A stretch of 64,000 nt of DNA, taken from positions 1 to 64,000 of the forward strand of contig NZ_JAFBBG010000006.1 of NCBI RefSeq assembly GCF_016907055.1. Direction: 5' to 3'. Below, piece by piece: positions 25,726-35,216 of the stretch. Under the pieces are notes generated by a model that searched no databases, was not told the origin of the DNA, and worked only from the letters and a program-made list of their open reading frames with translations. Each line of letters begins with the position of its first letter. The stretch's first letter is position 1. A program made the translations under genes and the position numbers. This DNA comes from Paracholeplasma morum. Lineage in GTDB: Bacteria; Bacillota_I; Bacilli_A; Acholeplasmatales; UBA5453.

Positions 25726-27091
25726 AATTCACCATATAAGATAAAGCGTATTGTAGCTGTAGATCATAAAGGTAATTTTGCTCTAACAATTGATACTGAT
25801 CAATCAGATTTAAGATGGTTTGATAATCGAGTTTTCCTGTTACTAATAGGTCATTTTGCTCCTGATATGCTCTAACTTTTACCTCAAATGCTTCATCAAA
25901 GGTTGATAGGGTAAATGAAGGTAAACTGGTTTCTAAAAGGTTGATTAAGGAAACTAAGGCTTCTTCTGATTCAAGACTCATTCCTAATTCTATAGGTTTT
26001 ACATACATTGGATAGTTAAATAAGAAGAGTTCATGTTTTGCTACTTCATAATCAGGCAAAATCCCACCACTGACTGAATTCAGTTTTGGTGATAACCAGT
26101 ACCCTTGTGTCATATTCAGGAGCTTATTCTCTCCAGATTTTTCAACAGAATAGGATACTTGATAAACGTCTTTACCAAAGCTCTTATTTCCAATTAGAGG
26201 ATATGAGCCATTTTCTTTCATTGCAATAGCTAAAACTTCACTGGCTGAAGCACTATTTTCATTCATTAATACCACAATTGGATAAGTTTTAGGCACAGCA
26301 TTTTCTATTGGAAAATACCTGTCATAATGATCATCATACACGCGGTGCATGGACAAGAATGCATCTTCACCAATCATAAAGTTGTTTAAAATACTCACTA
26401 CCGAGTCCAAATACCCACCGCCATTATCTCTTACGTCAATAATCAATCCTTCGATTGCTTCAGACTCCAGTGCGGCTAAATAAGTGTTAAATAAATCATC
26501 TGCATTGCCAGAAAAGCGGTTAATATCTATCAATCCGATGCCATCATAATTCTTATATGATACCGAGTTTAGTGGGATTTCTTTAATGGTCACTGTCGTT
26601 ACAATGGTTTGGTCTCCCCTTAGGATTGAAAGGGTAAAAAGGTCATTAAGTGACCCTATTAATAAGTTTTGTTTATCGTTAAATGACAATCCTTCTAAAG
26701 GTTGATCATTCACTTTTGTAATAATGTCGAATGGGTAAACGGTCTTTAAATTGGCTAAAGGGTTTATTTCAGTGACTAGTAACCCTGATTCAGTATCAAT
26801 GATTGTAACACCAATCCCATGATAGAACTCACCAAATTCAATAGAACGAGTATTTGCCTCATAAATATAGGTATAAGGATCATTAAGACGTTCAATCATA
26901 TCTTTTGTAGAGGTGACGTCCGAGAGTTTGAAATCTAAGTCTTTGTAATAATACCTATCTAAAATTGAATAAATCTCATATTCTGCTGGTCTTTTAATGA
27001 AGTCAGGGGTAATCTCACTACACCCACTTAAAAAACCTATCAATAGGCTAATAACCAACAATAAGGTTTTCTTAGTCTTTACTAAAACCAC
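25715..27091 (-). CDS. S41 carboxy-terminal processing protease, lipoprotein, with peptidoglycan-binding-like domain
   Basis: CtpA/Prc-family serine protease facing outward. It has a lipoprotein signal (basic start, hydrophobic core, LSGC with Cys24), a PDZ domain (GIGVTIIDTESGLLVTEI; PFDIITKVNDQPL), the S41 core GLIIDVRDNGGG and VVLMNENSASASEVLA with the catalytic Ser in SASAS, and a C-terminal segment (EVKVRAYQEQNDLLVTGKLDYQT) resembling PG_binding_1. The start is GTG at 27091, overlapping the yitT end by 20 bases; no Met codon lies near. The ribosome site is weak (GGCGG). Confidence 0.9.
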   Translation of the reverse strand: MVLVKTKKTLLLVISLLIGFLSGCSEITPDFIKRPAEYEIYSILDRYYYKDLDFKLSDVTSTKDMIERLNDPYTYIYEANTRSIEFGEFYHGIGVTIIDTESGLLVTEINPLANLKTVYPFDIITKVNDQPLEGLSFNDKQNLLIGSLNDLFTLSILRGDQTIVTTVTIKEIPLNSVSYKNYDGIGLIDINRFSGNADDLFNTYLAALESEAIEGLIIDVRDNGGGYLDSVVSILNNFMIGEDAFLSMHRVYDDHYDRYFPIENAVPKTYPIVVLMNENSASASEVLAIAMKENGSYPLIGNKSFGKDVYQVSYSVEKSGENKLLNMTQGYWLSPKLNSVSGGILPDYEVAKHELFLFNYPMYVKPIELGMSLESEEALVSLINLLETSLPSFTLSTFDEAFEVKVRAYQEQNDLLVTGKLDYQTILNLIDQYQLLEQNYLYDLQLQYALSYMVNYES

Positions 27092-27929
27092 GACCTACCG
27101 CCTCTTTCGTGTCTGTCATAAATGTAAATGCTTCTGGGGCTACGATGTCAAATTCACTTCGCATACGGTAGACTTCTCTTTGATTCATTGTACAAATAAT
27201 CAACTTACTCTTGTTGCCTGAGTATCCACCCTCTGAATCGATTAGGGTACATCCTCTGTCTACGGTATCATATATTGCCTTTTTAACAAGGTCAGGCTTA
27301 TGGGTTATGATGAACATCGTCTGACTTGCTCTACCTTTGATGGAAACATTATCCACAATCAATGAGGTCAAAAAGACAGATGCGACCGCATAAATGAACA
27401 ATTCCACATTCTTAAATACAATAAAAGATAATACAACAATCAATCCATCTGTGAAATAAAATATCATTTGATACGGAAAATGAAATTTCTTGTGGAAAAT
27501 ATTTTGAACAATATCCATTCCACCAGTGGTTCCACCATTTCTAAATACAATCCCTAGTCCGAATCCGACTAGTATTGACCCAGATAGTGCAGCGATGATT
27601 AACTTCGAGTCAGTGACCTGATTCATAATCAATGTTTCTTCGATTTTAAACAATTGAATTATTGATAATATCACTGGTGAAGCTACCGAACCAAACACTG
27701 TTCTAATAAAGAATTTTTTACCTAAAATGATTAACCCAAGCATTAATAAACTCAAGTTTAGAATATAGATGATTATGGTTGGGTTAATATGGGTTTGAAA
27801 TATAACAGCTAATCCCATAACCCCTCCGATAACTAAGTCTTCTGGAAGTAAGAAAAAGTAAAACCCAAGTGTCATTAAAATCACACCTAAGACGATGTTT
27901 AAGAATTCAGATACTAGTTTTTTATTCAT
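27072..27929 (-). CDS. YitT-family membrane protein (DUF161/DUF2179)
   Basis: Integral membrane protein of unknown biochemical role. The 285-residue sequence has five to six hydrophobic helices in the first 190 residues (FFLLPEDLVIGGVMGLAV; FGLGIVFRNGGTTGGMDI is the family signature), then a cytoplasmic DUF2179 domain (TMFIITHKPDLVKKAIYDTVDRGCTLI; EFDIVAPEAFTFMTD). It lies four bases after prfB and overlaps the next gene. Confidence 0.9.
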   Translation of the reverse strand: MNKKLVSEFLNIVLGVILMTLGFYFFLLPEDLVIGGVMGLAVIFQTHINPTIIIYILNLSLLMLGLIILGKKFFIRTVFGSVASPVILSIIQLFKIEETLIMNQVTDSKLIIAALSGSILVGFGLGIVFRNGGTTGGMDIVQNIFHKKFHFPYQMIFYFTDGLIVVLSFIVFKNVELFIYAVASVFLTSLIVDNVSIKGRASQTMFIITHKPDLVKKAIYDTVDRGCTLIDSEGGYSGNKSKLIICTMNQREVYRMRSEFDIVAPEAFTFMTDTKEAVGRGFSKD

Positions 27930-27933
27930 AAGA

Positions 27934-29022
27934 TTATCCTTTCTTTAAATATGCATTAATGAATGCATCAATATCGCCATCCATTACTTGAGTGGTTTGA
28001 CTAGATTCATACTGAGTTCGATGATCTTTAACCATTTGATACGGATGGAAAACATAGGATCTAATTTGAGAACCCCATCCTATATCTTTTTGTTCACCTT
28101 TGATGTCCGAAAGCAGTTGCATCTGTTTTTGGATTTCTAAAGCTGCAAGTTTTGAGGTTAAAAGCTGCATAGCAGTCTCTTTATTCTTCAACTGACTGCG
28201 TTCATTTTGACAGGTAACCACTGTATTAGTAGGTAGATGAGTAATTCTCACTGCACTGTCTGTGGTATTGACGCTTTGTCCACCAGCACCACTGCTTCTA
28301 TATACATCGATTTTCAAGTCTTCATCATTTATTTTAACATCGATTCGTTGATCAATTTCTGGAATGACTTCACAAGAAACAAACGATGTATGTCTTCTAG
28401 CGTTTGAATCAAACGGAGAAATTCTCACTAAGCGATGTACCCCGTGCTCACTCTTTAAATAGCCGTAAGCATGTCTACCTTTAATTTTCATCGTTACACT
28501 TTTGATTCCAGCTTCTTCACCGGATTGATAATCCAGCACTTCTACTTTAAAGTTCTTTCTTACCGCATAACGCTGATACATTCTAAATAGCATTTCGCAC
28601 CAATCCTGTGACTCTGTACCACCTGCACCGGGATGCAATTCAATTATCGCTGGTAAGTCATCGTACGGGCCGTCTAATAAGATTAAAGTCTCAAATTCTT
28701 TCAGTTCTTTATCTAATAAGTGAACTTCTTCAGAGATCATTAACCAGTCTTCGGTTTGTTCATCTGTTACAGAAGCTAATTCTTTTAGTGTTTCTTGTTG
28801 TTCAAGCAAACGTAGATAGGTATCTAGTTCTTCTTTCTGATTGTTCGTTTTTTGAATAATGCTTTGAGCTTTTTTTACATCATCCCAAAAATCAGGTTCA
28901 CTCATTTGTTTGGTTTGCTCAATGAGTGATTCTTTTAATGATTCTATGTCTAAGGCTTTTTCTAAGTCCTCCAAACGCGTTTCAAATGATGCGATGTGTT
29001 TGTTTAATTCGTATCTTTCCAT
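27934..29022 (-). CDS. prfB: Peptide chain release factor 2, without frameshift site
   Basis: Recognises UAA and UGA stop codons. The 362-residue protein has the RF2 anticodon-like tripeptide SPF (VRISPFDSN) and the catalytic GGQ (GAGGQSVNTTDS). Most bacterial prfB genes contain a programmed +1 frameshift near codon 25; here the reading frame is continuous through LEKALDIESLKESL with no in-frame stop. I start at ATG 29022 (GGAGG at 29027-29031) rather than 29040. RF2 and frequent TGA stops show UGA is a stop codon here. Confidence 0.96.
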   Translation of the reverse strand: MERYELNKHIASFETRLEDLEKALDIESLKESLIEQTKQMSEPDFWDDVKKAQSIIQKTNNQKEELDTYLRLLEQQETLKELASVTDEQTEDWLMISEEVHLLDKELKEFETLILLDGPYDDLPAIIELHPGAGGTESQDWCEMLFRMYQRYAVRKNFKVEVLDYQSGEEAGIKSVTMKIKGRHAYGYLKSEHGVHRLVRISPFDSNARRHTSFVSCEVIPEIDQRIDVKINDEDLKIDVYRSSGAGGQSVNTTDSAVRITHLPTNTVVTCQNERSQLKNKETAMQLLTSKLAALEIQKQMQLLSDIKGEQKDIGWGSQIRSYVFHPYQMVKDHRTQYESSQTTQVMDGDIDAFINAYLKKG

Positions 29023-29119
29023 GATGCCTCCATAATACAATCCATAAACTTTATTCTAGTCTATCGGTATAAATAACCTTAAAAAAGGTGAGTTTCTATA
29101 ACTCTATTTCCTTATAAAA

Positions 29120-29128
29120 AGTATATCA
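29120..29128 (-). promoter_or_regulatory. Extended -10 promoter of the prfB operon
   Basis: Minus-strand TGATATACT about 98 bases before prfB. The leader includes a short ACCTT/AAGGT inverted repeat of unknown meaning. Confidence 0.6.
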
Positions 29129-29149
29129 TAAAAGACACTTCAAAAAAAT

Positions 29150-29179
29150 AAAAGCATGCCATAAGGCATACTTTTTTTT
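29150..29179 (-). terminator. Terminator of secA
   Basis: GTATGCC (29165-29171, minus) pairs with GGCATGC (29154-29160), with one G-T pair, and is followed by TTTTATTTTTTT. Confidence 0.85.
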
Positions 29180-29180
29180 C

Positions 29181-31667
29181 TTATCTCTTCCAATTAGGCA
29201 TATTGCGTTGGTATTTATTCATTTTAACCTTCGCTGGCTTCTTTCTAAGTTCTCCACCTTCATTGGTTTTCGCATTTTTTACGACTTCTTCGCGTTCATT
29301 GTTTTGACGGATTTGGGCTCTTAAGACAAAGGTTGCAATGTCTTTTTGAATCGCATTCGTCATCTCTGTAAACTTTCTAAAGCCTTCGTTTTGATAGATT
29401 TGAAGTGGGTTACCTTGACCATAGGATTGTAACGATACAGCCTGTCTTAACTCACTCATTTCATCAATGTGTTTAGTCCAGTGAGTATCAATCACACGTA
29501 AGGCTACGACCTTCAAGAACTCTTTAAAGATTTCTTCAGGGAACATGGATTTCTTACGGTTAATTTCATCCATTGCAAGCGACTTAACATAAGGAATTAA
29601 AGTAGTTTCATCTAACTTCTCTAGTTGTTCTTTTTGTAAGGTTCCTCTATTGAATGTTTGACCATCTAGTTGTGAAATGATGGCTTCATCGTCTATATCA
29701 TATTTATTTCTACCCACATTGACGATGTGTGAATTTAGGACAGATTCTAAGTGTCCATCAATGGCTTTAAGTACAAATGGCTCAATGTCATCATTAGTTA
29801 AAACGAATGTACGTTCAGCATACATGATTTCTCTTTGTTTACGTAATACGTCATCGTATTTCAAGACATTTTTACGAGCATCATAGTTCTGACCTTCAAT
29901 ACGTTTTTGTGCACTGCTTACGAACTTGCTAAACATTTTACTTTCAAGTGGTTGAGTTTCACCAGTTTTCTTGTCCATGTTTAATTTCGAAATCATTTGA
30001 ATTCTTTGTTTAAAAGTCTCGCCACCGAAACGCATTAACAGTTCATCTTCAGCAGACAAATAGAATCTTGAGTACCCTGGGTCACCTTGGCGTCCAGAGC
30101 GTCCTCTTAACTGATTGTCAATACGTCTAGATTCATGTCTTTCAGATCCAATTACGGCTAAACCACCTAGTTCTACGACGCCTTCACCAAGTTTAATGTC
30201 GGTACCACGACCGGCCATATTTGTCGCAATCGTAACAGAGTATTTTTGACCAGCTCTGGCGATGATATCTGCTTCTCTTTCGTGTTGTTTAGCATTAAGA
30301 ACGTCATGTTTAATACCTCTTTTTGTCAAGAGTCTCGATAATAATTCAGACGTTTCTACGGCAATCGTACCAAGAAGGATTGGTTGTCCCTTCTTATGTC
30401 TTTCTTCAACATCTTTGATCAATGCTTCGTATTTTTCTTCTAAAGTGACAAATAAATAGTCTGGCGCGTCGTTTCTGACAACCGGTTCATTGGTTGGGAC
30501 TTCAACGACGTACATGTTATAAATTTCTCTAAATTCTTCTTCTTCGGTTTTAGCTGTCCCAGTCATCCCTGATAGTTTCTTATACATTCTAAAGAAGTTT
30601 TGGTAAGTAATAGTTGCTACTGTAATCGTTTCTTTTTTGATTTCAACATTTTCTTTGGCTTCTAATGCTTGGTGAAGTCCTTCCGAAAACTGTCTACCTG
30701 GTAATACACGACCTGTAAACTGGTCAATGATCAATACTGCATCCTCTACAACCATGTAATCCTTATCTCTGAACATGATGTAGTTTGCTCTTAAGGCATT
30801 GTTAATATGATGCAATAAAGCAACATTATCTAAGTCGTATAGGTTTGCGATTCTAAAGCTTTGTTCAGCCTTAGAAATACCTGATTCTGAAAGTTCAATC
30901 GATTTAGATTCGATATCAATATAGTAATCTTCATCTTTTAATGACTTAGTGAATCGGTCTGCAGCTTGATATAAGTTATGATTTTGTTTGGCGCCACCAG
31001 AAATGATTAAAGGGGTTCTCGCTTCATCAATTAAAATGGAGTCAACTTCGTCAATGATTGCGTAATTTAAACCACGTTTTTGTGTCATATCTTTTTCATA
31101 TAACACCATGTGGTCTCTTAAGTAGTCAAACCCTAATTCTGAGTTTGTTGAATAAAGAATGTCACACGCATAAGCTTCCTTCTTTTGATCGGAAGTCAAT
31201 TCACGTATGTTTAAGCCTACCGTAAGTCCTAAAAAGCGGTAAATCTCACCGATTGGCCCATCTGATTCACGTCTGGCTAAGTATTCGTTGACTGTAACAA
31301 TATGAACGCCTTCTCCTGACAAAGCATTTAAGTAAGCAGGCATGACAGCGGTAAGGGTTTTACCTTCACCAGTTTTCATTTCTGCGATATTACCACCATG
31401 GATTGCAATTGCCCCTAGTAGCTGAACATAATATGGGTATAAGCCCGTAACACGTCTAGAAGCTTCTCTAACAACGGCATAAGCTTCAACTAATAAGCTA
31501 TCTAGTGACTCGCCATTTTTTACGCGATTTTTGAACTCTTCAGTCTTACCTCTTAACTCATCATCGCTTAAAGCTGCCATATTTGATGCTAGTGCATCAA
31601 TTTTATCCGCTAAAGGTCTTGCTTTTTTAAGTTCTTTTAGACCTGAATCAAACCATTTTTTAAACAT
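29181..31667 (-). CDS. secA: Preprotein translocase ATPase SecA
   Basis: Motor that drives unfolded preproteins through SecYEG. The 828-residue protein has Walker A MKTGEGKT, the DEAD-type box IIDEVDSILIDEART, the NBD2 motif GRGTDIKLGEGV and QLRGRSGRQGD. The C-terminus ends in a basic tail (KMNKYQRNMPNWKR) and lacks the usual Cys-rich zinc-binding SecB-interaction motif. This fits organisms without SecB. Monocistronic. Confidence 0.97.
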   Translation of the reverse strand: MFKKWFDSGLKELKKARPLADKIDALASNMAALSDDELRGKTEEFKNRVKNGESLDSLLVEAYAVVREASRRVTGLYPYYVQLLGAIAIHGGNIAEMKTGEGKTLTAVMPAYLNALSGEGVHIVTVNEYLARRESDGPIGEIYRFLGLTVGLNIRELTSDQKKEAYACDILYSTNSELGFDYLRDHMVLYEKDMTQKRGLNYAIIDEVDSILIDEARTPLIISGGAKQNHNLYQAADRFTKSLKDEDYYIDIESKSIELSESGISKAEQSFRIANLYDLDNVALLHHINNALRANYIMFRDKDYMVVEDAVLIIDQFTGRVLPGRQFSEGLHQALEAKENVEIKKETITVATITYQNFFRMYKKLSGMTGTAKTEEEEFREIYNMYVVEVPTNEPVVRNDAPDYLFVTLEEKYEALIKDVEERHKKGQPILLGTIAVETSELLSRLLTKRGIKHDVLNAKQHEREADIIARAGQKYSVTIATNMAGRGTDIKLGEGVVELGGLAVIGSERHESRRIDNQLRGRSGRQGDPGYSRFYLSAEDELLMRFGGETFKQRIQMISKLNMDKKTGETQPLESKMFSKFVSSAQKRIEGQNYDARKNVLKYDDVLRKQREIMYAERTFVLTNDDIEPFVLKAIDGHLESVLNSHIVNVGRNKYDIDDEAIISQLDGQTFNRGTLQKEQLEKLDETTLIPYVKSLAMDEINRKKSMFPEEIFKEFLKVVALRVIDTHWTKHIDEMSELRQAVSLQSYGQGNPLQIYQNEGFRKFTEMTNAIQKDIATFVLRAQIRQNNEREEVVKNAKTNEGGELRKKPAKVKMNKYQRNMPNWKR

Positions 31668-31703
31668 TAGATCACATCTTTCTTTTTATATTATCTCTAT
31701 TAA

Positions 31704-31732
31704 ATAATACAACATTAAGGGCTTCAATACAA
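31704..31732 (-). promoter_or_regulatory. Promoter of secA
   Basis: Minus-strand TTGTAT (31727-31732), 17-base spacer, TATTAT (31704-31709). The remaining 31733-31870 shows no gene or clear structure. Confidence 0.65.
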
Positions 31733-31861
31733 GAAAAGCCCATGATTTAACATAAAATATAAATCAAAGTTCATTTAAATGTCATTATTAATAGTGTAAC
31801 TGTCTCAATTTATGTTCGGTAAAGCTATTCTTCATACTTATCCAATAGCACGTCAAGAGAA

Positions 31862-31899
31862 AAATAAAAGGGACTAAATGTTATTAAGCACTTTAGTCC
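31862..31899 (-). terminator. Terminator of lemA
   Basis: GGACTAAA (minus reading of 31892-31899) pairs with TTTAGTCC (31871-31878), followed by CTTTTATTTTT. Confidence 0.85.
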
Positions 31900-31917
31900 T
31901 CTATTATAAACCTCTTA

Positions 31918-32487
31918 TTATAAATTAAATTCTACATCTTTACGTTTAGATGGCTCTGCTTCAAAAAAATCTCTCTTTGTATATTTCTTCCAATTCGCAA
32001 TTACCGAATTAGGAAATACAACTAATTTTTGATTATAGGTTGAGACATTCGCATTATAAACGCGTCTAGCAGCTTGAAGGTTATCTTCAACTTCAACACT
32101 AGCTTCTTGTAACTTCAAATAGTTTTGACTTGCTTTTAAATCTGGGTATTGTTCCAAAACGATATTCAGTTTATTTAAAGCAGATGACAAGTCATTTGAA
32201 TAAGATTGTTTTTCGGAAATTGGTGCGTTTTGCACAGGTTTTCTTAAAGAAACAATCGATTCAAGTGTGCTCGCTTCATATTTTGCATAGCCTTTTGTTA
32301 CATCCAAAAGCTTTACAAGAACATCATATCTTTGTTCTAAAGCAACATCAACACCAGATTCAGCTTCCTCAACTTTGACGATGAGTTTGTTGAATAAGTT
32401 AGTGGTTGCAATTACCCAAAGAAAACAAATTAAAGCTAATCCTAACAGTGAACCTAATACTGTTAGGATAATCATTTCACTAGTCAT
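31918..32487 (-). CDS. lemA: LemA-family membrane protein
   Basis: LemA proteins have one N-terminal membrane helix and a helical cytoplasmic or extracellular bundle; their function is not settled. The 189-residue sequence has a hydrophobic segment at about 6-27 (IILTVLGSLLGLALICFLWVI, shown here as its span), then the family pattern EEAESGVDVALEQRYDVLVKL and ARRVYNANVSTYNQKLVVFP. ATG 32487 is chosen because GGAGG sits six bases upstream; an earlier in-frame start at 32535 has no ribosome site. It follows metK at 65 bases and may be co-transcribed with it. Confidence 0.9.
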   Translation of the reverse strand: MTSEMIILTVLGSLLGLALICFLWVIATTNLFNKLIVKVEEAESGVDVALEQRYDVLVKLLDVTKGYAKYEASTLESIVSLRKPVQNAPISEKQSYSNDLSSALNKLNIVLEQYPDLKASQNYLKLQEASVEVEDNLQAARRVYNANVSTYNQKLVVFPNSVIANWKKYTKRDFFEAEPSKRKDVEFNL

Positions 32488-32552
32488 ATAATCCTCCAGT
32501 GCTGATTGAAATAAATAAGAAACGAAATCAATCAACTTTTACTTTCTTTATT

Positions 32553-33704
32553 TTATAATAATTCTTTAAAGAAAGCAACTTTATCTAGTCTTTCCCATGG
32601 TAAGTCAATATCGCTTCTACCCATGTGTCCATAGTTGGCAGTTTGTTCGTAGATCGGACGTTTCAAATCAAGAGACTCAATAATGCCTTTGGGCGTCAAT
32701 CTAAAGTGTTTTCTAACTGTTTCAATGATTAGGTCATCACTAACCTTTGCAGTATTGAAGGTATCAATTCGAATAGACACTGGTTGTGCAACGCCAATTG
32801 CGTATGCTAATTGAACTTCACATTTGGATGCAACCCCACTTGCAACAATATTTTTAGCAATGTATCTTGCCATGTACGAAGCACTTCTATCCACTTTAGA
32901 TGGGTCTTTTCCTGAAAAGGCGCCCCCACCATGTCTAGAATAACCACCATATGTATCCACAATGATTTTACGACCTGTTAGTCCTGAGTCTCCTTTTGGA
33001 CCACCCACGACAAATTTACCAGTAGGGTTAATATAGTATTTAGTGTTTTCATCGACTAAATGTCTAGGGATTACAGCATCGATGACATGTTTTTTGATTG
33101 CATCTCTTACCGTCTCAATGGGAATATCAGCGTGTTGTGAAGACACAACAACTGAATCCACTCTTAAAGGTCTATCGAACTCATCGTATTCAACAGATAC
33201 TTGGGATTTACCATCTGGTCTTAAGAAGTCGACTAAATTAGAGTTTCTAACATCATCTAATCTTCTAACAAGTTGATGCGCCAATTCAATTGGTAGTGGC
33301 ATGAAGTTTTCAGTTTCATCACATGCAAAACCAAACATCAAGCCTTGGTCGCCAGCACCTTGTTCATGCCCATCATATTCATCTACCCCCATGGCAATAT
33401 CTGGAGATTGCGAATTGATTGAGACCAATACTGCTAGATTTTCTGCATCAAAGCCGAATTTTCCACGGTTATAGCCGATTTTAGCAACCGTATTTCTGAC
33501 AATCTCTTGGATGTCAACATAGGTTGTGGTGGTAATTTCACCCATGACCAGTACTAAGCCGGTCGTTACTGTCGTTTCGCAAGCTACTCTTGCGTCTTTA
33601 TCATGTGTTAGAATCGCGTCTAGAATCGCATCCGATAAACGGTCGCAAATCTTATCAGGATGTCCTGATGTTACGGATTCTGATGTAAATAATTTCTTTT
33701 CCAT
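32553..33704 (-). CDS. metK: S-adenosylmethionine synthetase
   Basis: Makes SAM from methionine and ATP. The 383-residue protein has the signatures [31 protein letters not shown] and [16 protein letters not shown]. It is preceded by a SAM-I riboswitch that should stop transcription when SAM is plentiful. A GGAGG ribosome site lies five bases upstream. Confidence 0.97.
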   Translation of the reverse strand: MEKKLFTSESVTSGHPDKICDRLSDAILDAILTHDKDARVACETTVTTGLVLVMGEITTTTYVDIQEIVRNTVAKIGYNRGKFGFDAENLAVLVSINSQSPDIAMGVDEYDGHEQGAGDQGLMFGFACDETENFMPLPIELAHQLVRRLDDVRNSNLVDFLRPDGKSQVSVEYDEFDRPLRVDSVVVSSQHADIPIETVRDAIKKHVIDAVIPRHLVDENTKYYINPTGKFVVGGPKGDSGLTGRKIIVDTYGGYSRHGGGAFSGKDPSKVDRSASYMARYIAKNIVASGVASKCEVQLAYAIGVAQPVSIRIDTFNTAKVSDDLIIETVRKHFRLTPKGIIESLDLKRPIYEQTANYGHMGRSDIDLPWERLDKVAFFKELL

Positions 33705-33721
33705 ATTTCCTCCTTAATATA

Positions 33722-33750
33722 TAAAAAAACTCTTTCCAACGAAAAGAGTT
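33722..33750 (-). terminator. Riboswitch-controlled terminator before metK
   Basis: AACTCTTT (minus reading of 33743-33750) pairs with AAAGAGTT (33728-33735), followed by a T run. Its left arm overlaps the 3' strand of riboswitch helix P1. Confidence 0.88.
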
Positions 33751-33852
33751 TATTGATCTCTCATTGTTGGGATGTCCCCTCGTCGTTAGCACCTTGCTTT
33801 GCAGGTTGCTGCTACATCATAGGTCACTGGCCTCCGTAGCTCTGAATAAGAT
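33746..33852 (-). promoter_or_regulatory. SAM-I (S-box) riboswitch of metK
   Basis: The minus strand matches the S-box consensus order: CTTATTCAGAG at the 5' strand of P1, CGGAGG, GACCTATGA, AGCAACC, AAGGTGCTAA and finally TGAGAGAT before the 3' strand of P1. The gene downstream is metK and the element ends in a terminator, so SAM binding should turn transcription off. Motif spacing was read by eye, not by a covariance model. Confidence 0.92.
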
Positions 33853-33878
33853 AGTATTCATTTTTTATTTGCATATTC

Positions 33879-33906
33879 ATTATAACAAAATATCTAGCTA
33901 AAGCAA
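33879..33906 (-). promoter_or_regulatory. Promoter of metK
   Basis: Minus-strand TTGCTT (33901-33906), 16-base spacer, TATAAT (33879-33884), with TGT before the -10 (extended). Confidence 0.75.
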
Positions 33907-33915
33907 GTAAAAAGA

Positions 33916-35196
33916 CTAGTAATCATTAAAGATTTTTTCAAATTCTGATTTAAATTTTAAAAACCTTTCGACCAAGCTATATTCGAAATAGTGTAAGAAA
34001 CTTTTTTCAAAGAGGCTGATAACGGCTTGGTTAGGATAAGGTCTTTTATAGGATTTACTGCTTCTCATTGTTACATACAAATCACAAAGCAATATCACTT
34101 GAGACTGAACGGATGGTTGGATTAAATTCATTCGTTTAACAAATGCCTGGTCTGCTACCCCTTCAACATGAGCTCTTGAAATATCCTCTGCCTTTTGAGC
34201 CAATTGAAGCCTTTTAGCAATCTTAGTTCCCAACAGGGTCGATTCATTTAGCGCTTCATATTGTTGTTCATTAGATAGATTATAGACAATGTCTTCCACT
34301 TCATGGTACCTCAAATGAATGGTTGAGTACTGTCTAATTTGATCAACTTCCTCTAAAGGTAATCCATAATAAATCGCCAGTTTTTCACTCATTCTAAAAA
34401 CTAAATCTACATGTTGACGGTCCAAAAATGCATTTTTAGAAGAAAGAACCACTTTGAATAAATCACTAACGATAGAGGTAAAATTCTCTTGAACCTCTCT
34501 ACGCTTAATTAGTTCTTTCTTACGTTCTTCTTGCATATAGGACCCCATTCCTACAATGGCATAGATAACAATCATGAAGATTGAAAACATAATGATTCTT
34601 AAAAAGAAATCTTGAGAAGCTTTTGTTGGTAAGAATACATCTAAGAACTCTAAGATTGTTAACCCTTTGTAGGTTGAAGTAATGTTGTAAGTTAAAACAA
34701 AATGAATGAACGTAATTCCGGCCAACATGCCTTGAAATGTCCACATGATGAGTTTCTTACTTTGATAAAGTGAAATAACCACGACAGAGTAATAAATCAA
34801 TATATAAGCTACGGTCTCAAAGTTATCGAATAACCTTGCGTATATCAGTATTGATGAAACAAACATATATAGTGCTTCGACATACATCGCGACTTCTTGC
34901 TTGGTTTTATCGTGTCTCTCACCGTATATCAGTCTTTTGATCACATTATTCAGAAAGAATGTGAATGGGAACGATATAAGTGGAAAAAGCCAATCACTTG
35001 GCTGTTTATTTACGCTTGCTATAAATAATAATATGATTGAATAAACGATGTTAGAAAGAAAGATAATGTTTTTAATAACTATATTTCTTCGATGTAACAC
35101 CATGACATCATCTGTAATATCGATACCTGATTCGAATCCAAACAAGCTAGCAAAAAAGTTTTTAGTAAATTTAGTTAAATTGTCTTTCTTTTTCAC
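33916..35196 (-). CDS. Membrane protein with degenerate HD-GYP-like domain
   Basis: The 426-residue protein has about six hydrophobic helices in residues 40-218 and a cytoplasmic domain from about 235. The domain follows the HD-GYP layout (DRQHVDLVFRMSEKLAIYYGLPLEEVDQI ... ILLCDLYVTMRSSKSYKRPY). However, the metal-binding HD pair (usually LHDIGK) is replaced by IHLRYHEV and the GYP loop is not recognisable. It is therefore probably not an active c-di-GMP phosphodiesterase. The start is GTG 35196 with GGAGG six bases upstream. It lies 20 bases after pgpA. Confidence 0.7.
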   Translation of the reverse strand: MKKKDNLTKFTKNFFASLFGFESGIDITDDVMVLHRRNIVIKNIIFLSNIVYSIILLFIASVNKQPSDWLFPLISFPFTFFLNNVIKRLIYGERHDKTKQEVAMYVEALYMFVSSILIYARLFDNFETVAYILIYYSVVVISLYQSKKLIMWTFQGMLAGITFIHFVLTYNITSTYKGLTILEFLDVFLPTKASQDFFLRIIMFSIFMIVIYAIVGMGSYMQEERKKELIKRREVQENFTSIVSDLFKVVLSSKNAFLDRQHVDLVFRMSEKLAIYYGLPLEEVDQIRQYSTIHLRYHEVEDIVYNLSNEQQYEALNESTLLGTKIAKRLQLAQKAEDISRAHVEGVADQAFVKRMNLIQPSVQSQVILLCDLYVTMRSSKSYKRPYPNQAVISLFEKSFLHYFEYSLVERFLKFKSEFEKIFNDY

Positions 35197-35216
35197 GCTT
35201 GTCCTCCAAAATTCTT

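Noticed and set aside
31733-31860. Possible small RNA between lemA and secA
   Set aside because: No convincing promoter-hairpin-terminator set was found apart from the lemA terminator and secA promoter.
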